A DNA stretch of 64,000 nucleotides, taken from positions 186,001 through 250,000 of the forward strand of contig NZ_JAMTCJ010000004.1 of NCBI RefSeq assembly GCF_024171815.1. Direction: 5' to 3'. The notes beneath the pieces were generated by a model. It was not told the origin of the DNA and did not search any database. It saw only the letters and a program-made list of their open reading frames with translations. This stretch comes from Williamsia maris. Lineage in GTDB: Bacteria > Actinomycetota > Actinomycetes > Mycobacteriales > Mycobacteriaceae. Positions 25,075 to 34,055 of this stretch are shown here, piece by piece. Position 1 is the stretch's first letter. Each line of letters opens with the position of its first letter. The translations under genes and the position numbers were made by a program.

Positions 25075-26289
25075 TCACCGAAACCGGTCACACGACGAGT
25101 TATCGAGAACCCACGCGCGCACCTGTGAGCCGTGATCGAAGGAGGTGTCGTCGACCACGATGATGCAGTCGCTCGCGGCGAGTGCGCGGATCGATCCCGA
25201 GGATGGGCCACACGGTGTGACACCGTCGATCTCGAGTATCCCGAGCAGATAGCGCGTGTACCCGGCGCGCCCCGCGTTCAGTGTGGACAGGAGCGGAACC
25301 TCGCGGGTAGGTCGATCGATGGCCCGGTGGCCCAAAGCGGCCCGTACGACGGGACGTACGAAGACCTCGTATGAGACGAAGGAACTGACCGGGTTGCCGG
25401 GTAGGCAGACGATGGGGACGCCGTCGACGCGGCCGAGTCCCTGGGGACGGCCCGGTTTCAGGGCCACAGGCCCGAAGTCGGCGTCCCGACCCTGAAGCGC
25501 AAGCCGTACGACGTCCTCAGTGCCGGCGCTGATCCCGCCGGTGGTGACGATGAGATCGGCCCAGTCGGCGCAAAGCTCGAGCGTGTCTCGAAGGCTGTTA
25601 ACGTCATCACCGATCGGGTTCGGGCGGCGTACCGTCGCGCCGCACGCCGCGAGGTCTGCCCCGAGCATGGAGCCGTTGGACTCGTGGATCTGCCCAGGTC
25701 GGGTGTCCTCGCCTGCCCACACGAGTTCGCTGCCGGTGGAAACGACGGCCACGCGGAGGGCGGAACGGACCCTTACGTGCGTTCGTCCCAACGCACGGAG
25801 GACACCGATGCGGTTCGGGGACAGTCGTGTTCCCGCCGTGAGGACCTTCTCGTTGGCCGCGATGTCCCCGCCCGCGACACGGATGTTCGCGCCCTTCGCG
25901 AAAGAACCACTGATTCGCACGTGGCCGGACGTGAAGTCGTCGACGAATCCGCTGGTCGCTTCTACCGGCACGACCGCCTGTGCTCCCGACGGCACCTGAG
26001 CGCCGGTCATGATCTGGATCGCCGTCCCCGGCGCCACGTGCACCTCGGGGTCGGTGACCGGGCCGGCCACACGCGGGCCCCGCACCGCCGGTGCCGAACC
26101 GGTGCACAGGTCATTCATCGTCACGGCGAATCCGTCGACGGCGGACACGTCGAAGGCCGGCACCGCCACCGGCGCCGAGATGTCCTCGGCCAGAACGTGG
26201 CCCACGGAATCGTCCACCGGGACCGAACGCGGCGCTGCGACGATCCCTAGTGCCCGAATCCGCGCGCGGTGTTCGGCGACCGTGCGCAC
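25075..26289 (-). CDS. moeA: Molybdopterin molybdenumtransferase MoeA (second copy)
   Basis: A 404-aa protein with the MoeA order of motifs: VSAVDGFAV near residue 50, QIMTGAQVPSG, VSTGSELVWAG and LPGNPVSSFVSYEVF. It starts with GTG at 26289, directly after the moaD stop at 26290, so the two are cotranscribed. Together with moaD, moaA and moaE upstream it repeats the content, though not the order, of the set at 13.8-16.8 kb. Confidence 0.9.
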   Translation of the reverse strand: MRTVAEHRARIRALGIVAAPRSVPVDDSVGHVLAEDISAPVAVPAFDVSAVDGFAVTMNDLCTGSAPAVRGPRVAGPVTDPEVHVAPGTAIQIMTGAQVPSGAQAVVPVEATSGFVDDFTSGHVRISGSFAKGANIRVAGGDIAANEKVLTAGTRLSPNRIGVLRALGRTHVRVRSALRVAVVSTGSELVWAGEDTRPGQIHESNGSMLGADLAACGATVRRPNPIGDDVNSLRDTLELCADWADLIVTTGGISAGTEDVVRLALQGRDADFGPVALKPGRPQGLGRVDGVPIVCLPGNPVSSFVSYEVFVRPVVRAALGHRAIDRPTREVPLLSTLNAGRAGYTRYLLGILEIDGVTPCGPSSGSIRALAASDCIIVVDDTSFDHGSQVRAWVLDNSSCDRFR

Positions 26290-26538
26290 TCACCCACCTG
26301 CTACGGGCGGCAGGATCGCGAGCTCGTCGGTGGCCGTGCACGGTTGTCGACCGTCCCGGGTGACGGGATCGCCGTTGAGCCAGATGCGCGAGAACGCGAC
26401 GACCTCCCCGAACCGCGGGCCGTACATCTGCTCGGCGGCATCGATCACCGCCACGACGCAGTCACCCGGGATCTCCTGCGCGCGAGCGCCTGACGCCTCC
26501 CGCGCGCTCGCGAACATCAGGACCTTCGCCATCGGCAT
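26290..26538 (-). CDS. moaD: Molybdopterin synthase sulfur carrier MoaD (second copy)
   Basis: An 82-aa ubiquitin-like protein with VLMFASAREASG at the start and LPPVAGG at the end, so the Gly-Gly tail needed for thiocarboxylation is present. The start is ATG at 26538 or ATG at 26532. It lies between moaA and moeA with no gap to moeA and 33 bp to moaA. Sequence identity to the other MoaD is low, which argues for separate ancestry. Confidence 0.88.
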   Translation of the reverse strand: MPMAKVLMFASAREASGARAQEIPGDCVVAVIDAAEQMYGPRFGEVVAFSRIWLNGDPVTRDGRQPCTATDELAILPPVAGG

Positions 26539-26571
26539 TCTCCATTCGTCTGTCGGGTGACGTGTACGCGG

Positions 26572-27591
26572 TCAGCCACCGATGAACGACATCTCGACAC
26601 GTTTGCCCGCCGGCGCCTCACCCGGGCCCGACCGCAGTTCGGAATATCGGTCGTCGCGTCGTGTCCACAGGCGCCGCAACGTCTCGGTGACGACGTCGTC
26701 GTCGGCCCCCGACCGCATCAGGGTACGAAGGTCGGTGCCCGCGGTGGCGAACAGACAGGAGTAGACCTGACCGTCGGCAGACAGGCGTGCGCGTGTGCAG
26801 TCACCGCAGAAGGGTGTGGTCACCGAGCCGATGACGCCGATTTCACCGCCACCGTCGACATATTGATAGCGCCTGGCCACCTCGCCCTCATACCGCGGGG
26901 GGAGGACCTCGAGGGGGTGCGCGGCAGCAATGGTGGCGGTGATCTGATCGGCACGGACGACCTGTTCGCCGTCCCATCCGTTCGTCGAACCGACGTCCAT
27001 GTATTCAATAAATCGGACGGTGACCGAGGAGTGGCGGAAACGCTCGGCCAGAGCCAACACCGACGACTCGTTGACCCCGGCCCGAACCACCACGTTGACC
27101 TTCACCGGACCCAATCCAGTGTCGGCCGCGGCGTCGATACCGTCGAGTACCCGGCCCACCGGGACCCGGGTATCGCTCATCCGACGGAAGACCTCCGGGT
27201 CGGTGGAATCCAGACTCACGGTCACGCGGTCGAGGCCCGCGCGCGCCAAGCCTTCCGCGCGTGCGGCCAGCAGCGCCCCGTTGGTGGTCATCGCCACCTC
27301 GAGGCCATCGAGGCCCTTGAGCGTGGCGATGAGCGACTCGACCCCTGACCTCAGCAGGGGTTCGCCACCGGTCAGCCGGACCTTGCGAACCCCGAGCTGC
27401 ATGGCAATGCGCGTCACCCGCTCGATCTCGTCGAACGTCAGGAGACGGTCGGACGGGAGGAAGGCGTGATCGGGACCGAACTCGTCGCGCGGCATGCAGT
27501 ACACGCAGCGGAAATTGCACCGGTCGGTCAGGGAGATGCGCAAATCGCGCAGTGGGCGCCCTCGGGTGTCGCGTACGTCGTGCGTGGTCAT
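26572..27591 (-). CDS. moaA: GTP 3',8-cyclase MoaA (second copy)
   Basis: A 339-aa radical-SAM protein with CNFRCVYCMP at the N-terminus, TGGEPLLR, a second cluster site CGDCTRARLSADG plus a later Cys, and a C-terminal SFIGG. ATG at 27591 overlaps the moaE stop by 4 nt and gives family length. As in the first set, there is no moaC neighbour. Confidence 0.92.
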   Translation of the reverse strand: MTTHDVRDTRGRPLRDLRISLTDRCNFRCVYCMPRDEFGPDHAFLPSDRLLTFDEIERVTRIAMQLGVRKVRLTGGEPLLRSGVESLIATLKGLDGLEVAMTTNGALLAARAEGLARAGLDRVTVSLDSTDPEVFRRMSDTRVPVGRVLDGIDAAADTGLGPVKVNVVVRAGVNESSVLALAERFRHSSVTVRFIEYMDVGSTNGWDGEQVVRADQITATIAAAHPLEVLPPRYEGEVARRYQYVDGGGEIGVIGSVTTPFCGDCTRARLSADGQVYSCLFATAGTDLRTLMRSGADDDVVTETLRRLWTRRDDRYSELRSGPGEAPAGKRVEMSFIGG

Positions 27592-28148
27592 GCGCCCGCC
27601 GTTACGGGTACGGGACGCCAGGCGTTCGCGGCGACGGCCACATCGTCGATCGCGGCACCGGTCTCCACCCACGATCCCCCGCCTCGGTGGAGTTCACGCT
27701 TCCAGATGGGCACGGCGAGCTTGAGAACGTCGATGCAGAACTGTGCTGCATGGAACGCGGCGGCGCGATGTCCGGCCGCGACGGCCACCAGGACGCTGGC
27801 CTCACCGGTGGGCACGACGCCGCGGCGGTGCACGATGGCGATCCCGCCGACGTCGGTCCACCGGTGCGCCGCGGCGTGTGCGATCTGCTCCATCCGGTCC
27901 ACGGCGTGTCGCTCGTACACCTCGTAGTCGATGGCCGTAACCCCGTCGATCAGCGCGCCGTGGTGGTCGTACGAGTGATCGCGGACGGTGCCACTGAAGG
28001 TGACCACCGCGCCGCAGCCCGGTGACGCGACATGCGCGGTGACGTCCACGCCCGACAGGGGCTCGCCGAGCACACTGGCCGAGACGACGGCGCGTTGACC
28101 GATCATCACATCGCCGTCGGACTCCGCGCCTCGTGAGTTGTTGCTCAT
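27588..28148 (-). CDS. moaE: Molybdopterin synthase catalytic subunit MoaE (second copy)
   Basis: A 186-aa protein with FSGTVRDHSYDH, IAIVHRRGVVPTGE and the catalytic VPIWKREL. It is longer than the first MoaE because of an N-terminal extension of about 15 residues and a C-terminal tail (AWRPVPVTAGA). ATG at 28148 is used; an internal Met at residue 15 would give the normal length. It is the first gene of the leftward operon moaE-moaA-moaD-moeA and is divergent from the AraC regulator. Confidence 0.9.
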   Translation of the reverse strand: MSNNSRGAESDGDVMIGQRAVVSASVLGEPLSGVDVTAHVASPGCGAVVTFSGTVRDHSYDHHGALIDGVTAIDYEVYERHAVDRMEQIAHAAAHRWTDVGGIAIVHRRGVVPTGEASVLVAVAAGHRAAAFHAAQFCIDVLKLAVPIWKRELHRGGGSWVETGAAIDDVAVAANAWRPVPVTAGA

Positions 28149-28352
28149 GACCCGACTGTGCCGGTCGTCAGCGGGGTGGCGGTTGTCGCCCAGCGACCAG
28201 ATGTTGACTGACAGAGACGGCTTGTCGGCGCTCGTATTCGCTGGTCAGGAGTTCTTGGCATCGTCACGATCGGTACACATCGGCGCAACATGCAGCGATA
28301 GACTTGAGACCGCGTGGCGGGTTACGCGCGACCGCGAGGAATGGAGGAATCC

Positions 28353-29366
28353 ATGCTGACACGATCGGGATTCACCGTGCCCGCGCGGACGACCAGTCAC
28401 GGCGATTGGATCGATCTGCTGCGGACCCACTTCGTGGCGCTCGACGTCCCCGAGGTGGGGACCGAACGGTTCACCGGCTCGGTTCGCTCACAATCGATCG
28501 CACATCTGCAGGTCTCCAGCGTCGACTCGACGAGCCAACGGATCGAGCGCAACGGCACCCTGATCGACGCCGACAGCGGCGACTTCATCCAGGTGGGGAT
28601 GATCCGTCGCGGCACCGCGGTCGTCCGCCAAGACGGTCGCGAATGCGCTCTCGGCAGGGACGATTTCGTCGTCTACGACACCACCCGACCGTTCGAGTGG
28701 ATGTGCACCGGTGATCCTCACGACGACCAGTGGTCGCTCGAGGTGTTCACCTGGCCCCGCGCCACACTGGCGCTGACCGAACGGGACTCGTCGGATCTCA
28801 CGGCCATCCGGCTCGACGGCCGGAACGGGATGAGTGGAGTGCTGGGCAGGTTCCTGCACGACCTCGTGGTCTCACGATCGGGTGCCGGGACCGCGGGCGC
28901 GCACGCCGTCGCCGACGAGATCGGTGACCTGGTCAGCGTGATCGCCCGAACTGCCACCGGTGTTCCGCCCGTCGGGATCGGCTCCAGTTCGCTGCGGGAT
29001 ATCAACGGATACATCGACGATCACCTCGGCGATCCCACCCTGTCCCCGGTGGTCATCGCCGATGCGATGGGTGTGTCCACACGGCACCTGCACCGGCTGT
29101 TCGCCGACCACCAGATGACGGTGTCGCGGTCGATACGTACGCGCCGCCTCGAGAAGTGCCGACGCGAGATCATCGCGTGTGTGGCTGTAGATCGGTCTCT
29201 GAGCCAGATCTCGCGCCGCTGGGGCTTCACCGACCTCGCGGTGTTCAGCCGGGCGTTCAAGAGCGAGTTCGGCATGAGCCCACGGCAGTACCGGGCCATG
29301 GTGGCCGAGCAGTCGGGTGACGCACACGCCGTCACCCGACCGCGTCGACCCGGCGACCCGGAGTGA
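28353..29366 (+). CDS. AraC-family transcriptional regulator
   Basis: A 337-aa protein. The N-terminal 200 residues form an AraC-binding-like ligand domain with DFIQVGMIRRGTAVV. The C-terminal 100 residues hold two helix-turn-helix motifs (VVIADAMGVSTRHLHRLF and LSQISRRWGFTDLAVFSRAF) and the family end MSPRQYRAM. ATG at 28353 has GGAGGA at ideal spacing, so it is preferred to ATG 28341. It sits between the moa operon and the molybdoenzyme operon, pointing away from the first and towards the second. It is probably the activator of one or both (inference). Confidence 0.85.
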   Translation: MLTRSGFTVPARTTSHGDWIDLLRTHFVALDVPEVGTERFTGSVRSQSIAHLQVSSVDSTSQRIERNGTLIDADSGDFIQVGMIRRGTAVVRQDGRECALGRDDFVVYDTTRPFEWMCTGDPHDDQWSLEVFTWPRATLALTERDSSDLTAIRLDGRNGMSGVLGRFLHDLVVSRSGAGTAGAHAVADEIGDLVSVIARTATGVPPVGIGSSSLRDINGYIDDHLGDPTLSPVVIADAMGVSTRHLHRLFADHQMTVSRSIRTRRLEKCRREIIACVAVDRSLSQISRRWGFTDLAVFSRAFKSEFGMSPRQYRAMVAEQSGDAHAVTRPRRPGDPE

Positions 29367-29374
29367 TCCGTCGA

Positions 29375-30385
29375 TCAGACGCGGTCGCTGGAATGGCCCG
29401 GCGACACCGGCTCGGAGGCGTTGACCAGCGCGGCGATGTGATTGACCGCCACTGCGGCCTCGGCGAAGCCCACCGATATGAGCTTCACCTTGTTCTCGTG
29501 CCCGGCGACGTCGCCCGCCGCGAACACTCTGGACCGATTGGTCCGCATCGCGCGATCGATGGCGATGTCGCGCTGATGCTTCTCCAGCCCCCAGGCGTTG
29601 ATCGGCCCCAACGCGGCCTTGAAGCCCAAAGCGGCGACCACGCTGGTCACCGGGAGATCTCTGCTCGTTCCGCTGTCGGCGTCGATGACGGTGACCGAGT
29701 CGATCGTCGTCTCACCGGAGATGCGAGACACCTCGAAGGGCGTCAGCACCGACACCGTGGACTCCTCGAGCAGCTTGAGGCTGTGCTCGTGCGCACGGAA
29801 ATCGTTGCGACGGTGCACGAGGGACACCGAGTTCGCGATGGACTCGAGACCCAACGCCCAATCCACGGCCGAATCGCCACCGCCCACGACGAGTACGTCG
29901 TGCCCGGCCAACTCGTCAAGGTGCGGGACGAAGTACCGCAGCCCGCGGTCGGCAAATTCCGATCCGGCCGGCAGCGGGCGCGGGGTGAACTTCCCGATAC
30001 CTGCGGCGACGAGGATGGCCTTACCGGTCACGGTTGTGCCGCGGTCGGTGGTCACCCGCACCCCGTCGCCGTCGTCGTCGGCGGTCATCGCCACGTGTTC
30101 CAGGAGATACACCGGCGCCGTGCGTGACGCCTGCTCGACGAGCGCATCGACGAGACTCTGGGCGCGGATGGCCGGGAAGCCGGCGACATCGAAGACCAGC
30201 TTCTCCGGGTACAGCGCTGTCATCTGACCACCGGGATGGGGCAGGGCGTCGATGATGACGACACTCATCGCGCGAAAACCGGCGTAGTAGGCGGCGTACA
30301 GCCCGACCGGTCCGGCTCCGACGACGATCAGATCGCAGTCGATCGTCGTCGCGTCGGGCCCCCGGGTCGTGTCCGGGTCAGTCAT
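29375..30385 (-). CDS. Ferredoxin-NAD(P)+ reductase, thioredoxin-reductase-like
   Basis: A 336-aa flavoprotein with FAD site GAGPVGLYAAYYAG, NAD(P) site VVGGGDSAVDWA and C-terminal FAAGDVAGHENKVKLI. The redox CxxC of thioredoxin reductase is absent, which places it in the TrxR-like FNR group. It would pass electrons between NAD(P)H and the ferredoxin encoded just upstream. ATG at 30385 overlaps the ferredoxin stop by 8 nt. It is the last gene of the operon molybdoenzyme-ferredoxin-reductase. Confidence 0.88.
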   Translation of the reverse strand: MTDPDTTRGPDATTIDCDLIVVGAGPVGLYAAYYAGFRAMSVVIIDALPHPGGQMTALYPEKLVFDVAGFPAIRAQSLVDALVEQASRTAPVYLLEHVAMTADDDGDGVRVTTDRGTTVTGKAILVAAGIGKFTPRPLPAGSEFADRGLRYFVPHLDELAGHDVLVVGGGDSAVDWALGLESIANSVSLVHRRNDFRAHEHSLKLLEESTVSVLTPFEVSRISGETTIDSVTVIDADSGTSRDLPVTSVVAALGFKAALGPINAWGLEKHQRDIAIDRAMRTNRSRVFAAGDVAGHENKVKLISVGFAEAAVAVNHIAALVNASEPVSPGHSSDRV

Positions 30386-30695
30386 TCCCGCCCAGCTCCG
30401 CCACCGCCGGGTGATCCCGGCCGACCGGCCCGAAATCTTCGGCGCCGCCGGAGGCTTCCGTCTCGTCGAAGAAGTCGACGGCGATGTCGACGAACAACGC
30501 CTTGTCCGCCGGGATCTTGTGCTCCCAGAAGATCGCGTCGTTCGGGCAGGCGGGTACGCACTTCCCGCAGTCGACGCACTCGTCGGGATTGATGTACACC
30601 ATGCGTGCACCCTCATAGATGCAGTCGACGGGACATTCCTCGACGCACGACTTGTCGAGTTCGTCGACGCAAGCGTCGGTCACCACGTATGCCAT
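30378..30695 (-). CDS. fdxA: Seven-iron ferredoxin, FdxA type (second copy)
   Basis: A 105-aa ferredoxin with Cys9, 17, 21, 25, 40, 43, 46 and 50 in the [3Fe-4S][4Fe-4S] layout, starting MAYVVTDACVDELDKSC. ATG at 30695 follows ATAGGAG. It lies 10 bp after the molybdoenzyme gene and overlaps the reductase gene, so it is the likely electron carrier between the two. The N-terminal 50 residues closely resemble the ferredoxin at 13486; the tails differ. Confidence 0.88.
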   Translation of the reverse strand: MAYVVTDACVDELDKSCVEECPVDCIYEGARMVYINPDECVDCGKCVPACPNDAIFWEHKIPADKALFVDIAVDFFDETEASGGAEDFGPVGRDHPAVAELGGND

Positions 30696-30705
30696 CGGTG
30701 TTCTC

Positions 30706-32922
30706 CTATCCGTTCTCGGTGTTGACGCCAACCTGCTCGACAAGGGCTACCTCGACGAGCGTGTCGGAGAAGGTGGGTGCGTTGCCGAGGTCGGCGAACA
30801 CGGTGGGGTTCAACGACGCCGGCGTCGACAAGGAGATGGAGTTCTTGCGCCAATAGCCCATCGAGCAGACGGTCACACCCGGCATCACGGACTTGTCGGT
30901 CTTCGCGATCACGATGAACTCGCCGCGGTCGTTGAAGACCCGCACCTGCGCACCCGATTCGATACCGCGTGCCGCCGCGTCGATCGGGTTGATGAGCAGG
31001 CTGGGTTCACGCTGCACTTTCTGATGCATCGCGATGTTGGCGAAGCTCGAGTTGATGTACGCGTGAGACTTCGGCGACAGCAGATTGAGCGGGAACTTGT
31101 CCGCCAGTTCGGGGTTGGCTCGACTGGTCTCCCGTGGTGCGATGTAGTGGGGAAGTGGGTCGACGGGCTGTCCCGGCTGGTGATCGTTGGACCCCTGACG
31201 GAACAGTGGCAGGACGAAGTTCCCGCCGGCCGCCGCCGACGACACGAATTCGGTCTTACCCGACGGGGTTCGGAAGTTCCCCTCGGCGTGCGGTGCGTAC
31301 TCCTCCGGAGACGGGAGGTTCAGCCGTTGCCACCCCTTCTCCCGTAGTGACTCGAGGGTGATGCCCTCCATCGCCGGTGCATCCCAGTCGTAGGCGTCGG
31401 CGAGCAATTCCTCGTCGGTCCGCAGGAACGCCGCCTCGGTGAACCCCATCGCTGCCGCCAGTCGCCGGAACAACTCGCTGTTGGGGATGGCCTCTCCCCG
31501 CGGCTCGATCGACCTGTTGTTGTACGTGACGAACAGGTGCCCCCAGGAGAAGTTGATGTCGTCCTGTTCGAGCTGCGTCGTCGCCGGGAGGACGATGTCG
31601 GCGTACGACGCGGTGTCGGTGAGGAAGTGGTCGCTGACCACGGTGAACAGATCTTCACGCGAGAGGCCCTCGATCATCCGGTCCTGGTCGGGACACACCA
31701 CGACGGGATTCGAGTTGTAGACCATGAGGCCCTTGAGTGGCGTGTCGAGCTCGAGGCCGCCTGTCAGCGCCTCGCCGAGGCGGAACAGGTTGATCACCCG
31801 GGTACCCGGGGTCTGCAGCTCGGTTTGTAGGAACGCGGGCCAGTTGACCGGGAACGCCCACAGCGGGAGCTGCAGCAGTCCGCCACCCGGCTTGCGCCAC
31901 GCGCCCACCAGTGCGGGCAGGCAGGAGATCGCACGCACGGCCTGTCCACCGCCCGCGCTGCGCTCGATAGCGACGCCGATCCGGATGACCGACGGCTGGG
32001 ATTGCGCGTATTCACGAGCGAGCGTGCAGATGTCATCGACCGGGATGCCGGTTTCCTCGGATGCCCACTCCGGGGTGTAGCCGGCGACACGCTCGACGAG
32101 TTCGTCGTAACCCACCGTGTGATCGGCGATGTAGGCGTCGTCGGTGAGTCCCTCGGCAATGATCACGTGGATCATCGCCAGGGCCAGTGCGCCGTCGGTG
32201 CCGGGCCGGATGGGGATGTACTGACTCGCTGCTTTGGCGGTGCGGGTCTTCACCGGGTCGATGACGACGACCTTCGCACCGCGCTTCTTGGCCTCGGCGA
32301 TGTAGGGCCAGAGGTGCAGATTTGTGCTCATCACGTTCGACGCCCACACGAGGATGAACTTCGAGTGCACGAAGCTCTCCGGGTCCACACCTGCGGTGTC
32401 CCCGACGGTCATCGCATACGCGGTGCACGACCCGGCGTCGCAATAGGTGCGTTCGGCGACGGTGGCGCCGAGCCGGTTGAAGAACGCGTCACCGACGTTG
32501 AGCCCCTGCGTGATCCCCTGGGTGCCCAAGTAGTTGCACGGCATGATCGCCTCGGAGCCGAATTCCTCGCTGATCGAGGTGAACTTCTCGGCGATGGTGG
32601 CGATGGCCTCGTCCCAGGAGATCCGCTCGAACTGATTGCTGCCCTTCGGTCCGGAGCGCTTCATCGGGTAGAGCAGCCGGTCCGGGCTGTAAACCTTGTC
32701 GAGGTAGTTGTCGACCTTCACGCACAGTCCGCCGTTGGTGTACGGCATGGACTTGCTGCCGCTGACACTCGTGGCGACACCATCGGCCACGGTGACCACC
32801 ATGGCGCAGCTGTCTGGGCAGTCCTGCGGGCATGCACCCAGAACGGTCAGTTCCTTCGCGGGTGAATGGACTGTGGCGGACGGGTCGGCGATCGGCGGGC
32901 TGATTTCGGACAGTGTCGGCAT
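30706..32922 (-). CDS. Molybdopterin oxidoreductase, CPxDCPDSC type
   Basis: A 738-aa DMSO-reductase-superfamily enzyme. The Fe-S motif ACPQDCPDSC (C-x3-C-x3-C) has its fourth Cys in GGLCVKVDN. A candidate Mo-ligand region follows (RTYCDAGSCTAYAM, about residues 140-155), then ILVWASNVMSTN, VVVIDPVKTRTA and IRPGTDGAL, the cofactor-contact segments. The C-terminal molydopterin barrel contains SPKSHAYINSSFAN. The substrate is unknown. It shares little beyond the fold with the enzyme at 17025. It heads the operon with ferredoxin and reductase, which implies an NAD(P)H-linked redox reaction (inference). Confidence 0.88.
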   Translation of the reverse strand: MPTLSEISPPIADPSATVHSPAKELTVLGACPQDCPDSCAMVVTVADGVATSVSGSKSMPYTNGGLCVKVDNYLDKVYSPDRLLYPMKRSGPKGSNQFERISWDEAIATIAEKFTSISEEFGSEAIMPCNYLGTQGITQGLNVGDAFFNRLGATVAERTYCDAGSCTAYAMTVGDTAGVDPESFVHSKFILVWASNVMSTNLHLWPYIAEAKKRGAKVVVIDPVKTRTAKAASQYIPIRPGTDGALALAMIHVIIAEGLTDDAYIADHTVGYDELVERVAGYTPEWASEETGIPVDDICTLAREYAQSQPSVIRIGVAIERSAGGGQAVRAISCLPALVGAWRKPGGGLLQLPLWAFPVNWPAFLQTELQTPGTRVINLFRLGEALTGGLELDTPLKGLMVYNSNPVVVCPDQDRMIEGLSREDLFTVVSDHFLTDTASYADIVLPATTQLEQDDINFSWGHLFVTYNNRSIEPRGEAIPNSELFRRLAAAMGFTEAAFLRTDEELLADAYDWDAPAMEGITLESLREKGWQRLNLPSPEEYAPHAEGNFRTPSGKTEFVSSAAAGGNFVLPLFRQGSNDHQPGQPVDPLPHYIAPRETSRANPELADKFPLNLLSPKSHAYINSSFANIAMHQKVQREPSLLINPIDAAARGIESGAQVRVFNDRGEFIVIAKTDKSVMPGVTVCSMGYWRKNSISLSTPASLNPTVFADLGNAPTFSDTLVEVALVEQVGVNTENG

Positions 32923-33205
32923 CGGGACTCCAGGGGGCGGTGAATGGGCTCACCATTAATCGTCCTGTCCCGGTGGCGGTGCGACATGACTGTCAGCGAC
33001 AGCTTATTGACCAAGTGTGGAACCGACGAGGACGACGTCGCGGGCCGATGTGCCGGACGACTCGGGCCCCGAGTCGCGGTACGAGTCGGTGACCCGAGGA
33101 GTACCCGCCGATCTGGCACAGCACCACCAACCACAGCTCGGTGGCGACACCGCGATCGAGTTCGGCCTCAGTCGCGCAACAGGTACATCGTGCCGATAGT
33201 TTGCG
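32923..33205. other. Gap between molybdoenzyme operon and TetR gene
   Basis: The promoter of the molybdoenzyme operon should lie here. A 60-codon plus-strand frame (33017-33199) has high-GC codon use but no ribosome site and no recognisable similarity, so I do not call it a gene. Confidence 0.4.
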
Positions 33206-33979
33206 TTATGTCTGCGCCGGGGCGGGATTGGTGAGTCCGAGGGCGCGGAGGATGTTGGTGAGGTGGTGGTCGTACATTGCGTCGACGTTGGTCGAGAGCA
33301 GGGCGAGGTTGCCCCACAGTTCGGAGTAGATGAACCCGAGGTTGCTTGCCCATGCGCTGTGCATGTGGACGAGTACGTCGTCGGAGATTGGGGTTTCGCT
33401 CATCGACATGAGGTAGGTCGCGAGAGGACCTTTTTCTCCGTCGAGGACTGCCGGTAAGGGTTCTGGTTGTGCGGCACCGCTTGTGAAGGCTTCAGCATAC
33501 ATTTGGGCCATCGTGGTGACCGCGCGTGCAGCGGCCGGCCCGGTCGCTTCTGCTGGTGCGTGGTAGCCGGGCACTGGGGTTCCGAAGATGAGCGCGAAGT
33601 CGTGGGGGAAGGCTTTGGCCCACGCTCGTGCGGCGGCGAATGCGGCCGCAATCTGGTCCGAAGTTGGGTTGTCACCACGGCTTCGGCGCGTCTCGTCGAT
33701 GGTGTCGGCGAGTGCGGTGTAGGCGTCGATGCACAGCGCGGTCACGAGGTCGGAGTGGTTCGGGAAGTAGCGGTAGATCGCCGCTGAGGACATGCGCATG
33801 TCGCGCGCCACCGCCCGTAGTGATAGCCCGCCGTGGCCTGCGTCGGCCAGCTTTTCGCGTGATCGGCGTTTGATCTCGTCGATGGTGGCTGCGCGGCGAA
33901 CCTGTTGCCTCGACGGTTCCGGGCGGGCTCGGCTCGTGGTCACCGCGTCTGGCTGTTCTTCGTCGGTGGGTATGGGCAC
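33206..33979 (-). CDS. TetR-family regulator
   Basis: A 257-aa protein with an N-terminal helix-turn-helix (LSLRAVARDMRMSSAAIYRYF) and a large ligand domain of the TetR_C_13 type, including FALIFGTPVPGYHAPAE. The GTG at 33979 is preferred over more distant starts because these would leave no room for the divergent promoter. The gene is divergent from the AhpD-like gene across 76 bp that contain an inverted repeat, so autoregulation and control of the operon at 34056 are likely. Confidence 0.85.
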   Translation of the reverse strand: MPIPTDEEQPDAVTTSRARPEPSRQQVRRAATIDEIKRRSREKLADAGHGGLSLRAVARDMRMSSAAIYRYFPNHSDLVTALCIDAYTALADTIDETRRSRGDNPTSDQIAAAFAAARAWAKAFPHDFALIFGTPVPGYHAPAEATGPAAARAVTTMAQMYAEAFTSGAAQPEPLPAVLDGEKGPLATYLMSMSETPISDDVLVHMHSAWASNLGFIYSELWGNLALLSTNVDAMYDHHLTNILRALGLTNPAPAQT

Positions 33980-34010
33980 GGTGTTGACAATACCGCACAC
34001 CACCCACATA

Positions 34011-34043
34011 GTTATCGGTGATAGCACAATCATCGTCGATAAC
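34011..34043. promoter_or_regulatory. Probable TetR operator
   Basis: GTTATCG at 34011-34017 mirrors CGATAAC at 34037-34043. Each arm sits in a smaller TATC/GATA-like dyad, so two dimers may bind. The site lies between the divergent TetR gene and the ATG at 34056. Confidence 0.65.
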
Positions 34044-34055
34044 AAAGGGGTTCTC

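Noticed and set aside
26557-27348. Plus-strand open frame opposite moaA
   Set aside because: It is antisense to unmistakable moaA motifs and its translation has no recognisable features.
30619-32865. Two long plus-strand frames opposite the second molybdoenzyme
   Set aside because: They mirror the molybdoenzyme codons and lack ribosome sites or domains.
30706-32922. Acetylene hydratase identity for the second molybdoenzyme
   Set aside because: The fold and Fe-S pattern are compatible, but the cluster spacing is C-x3-C rather than C-x2-C and the coupled reductase implies a redox reaction.
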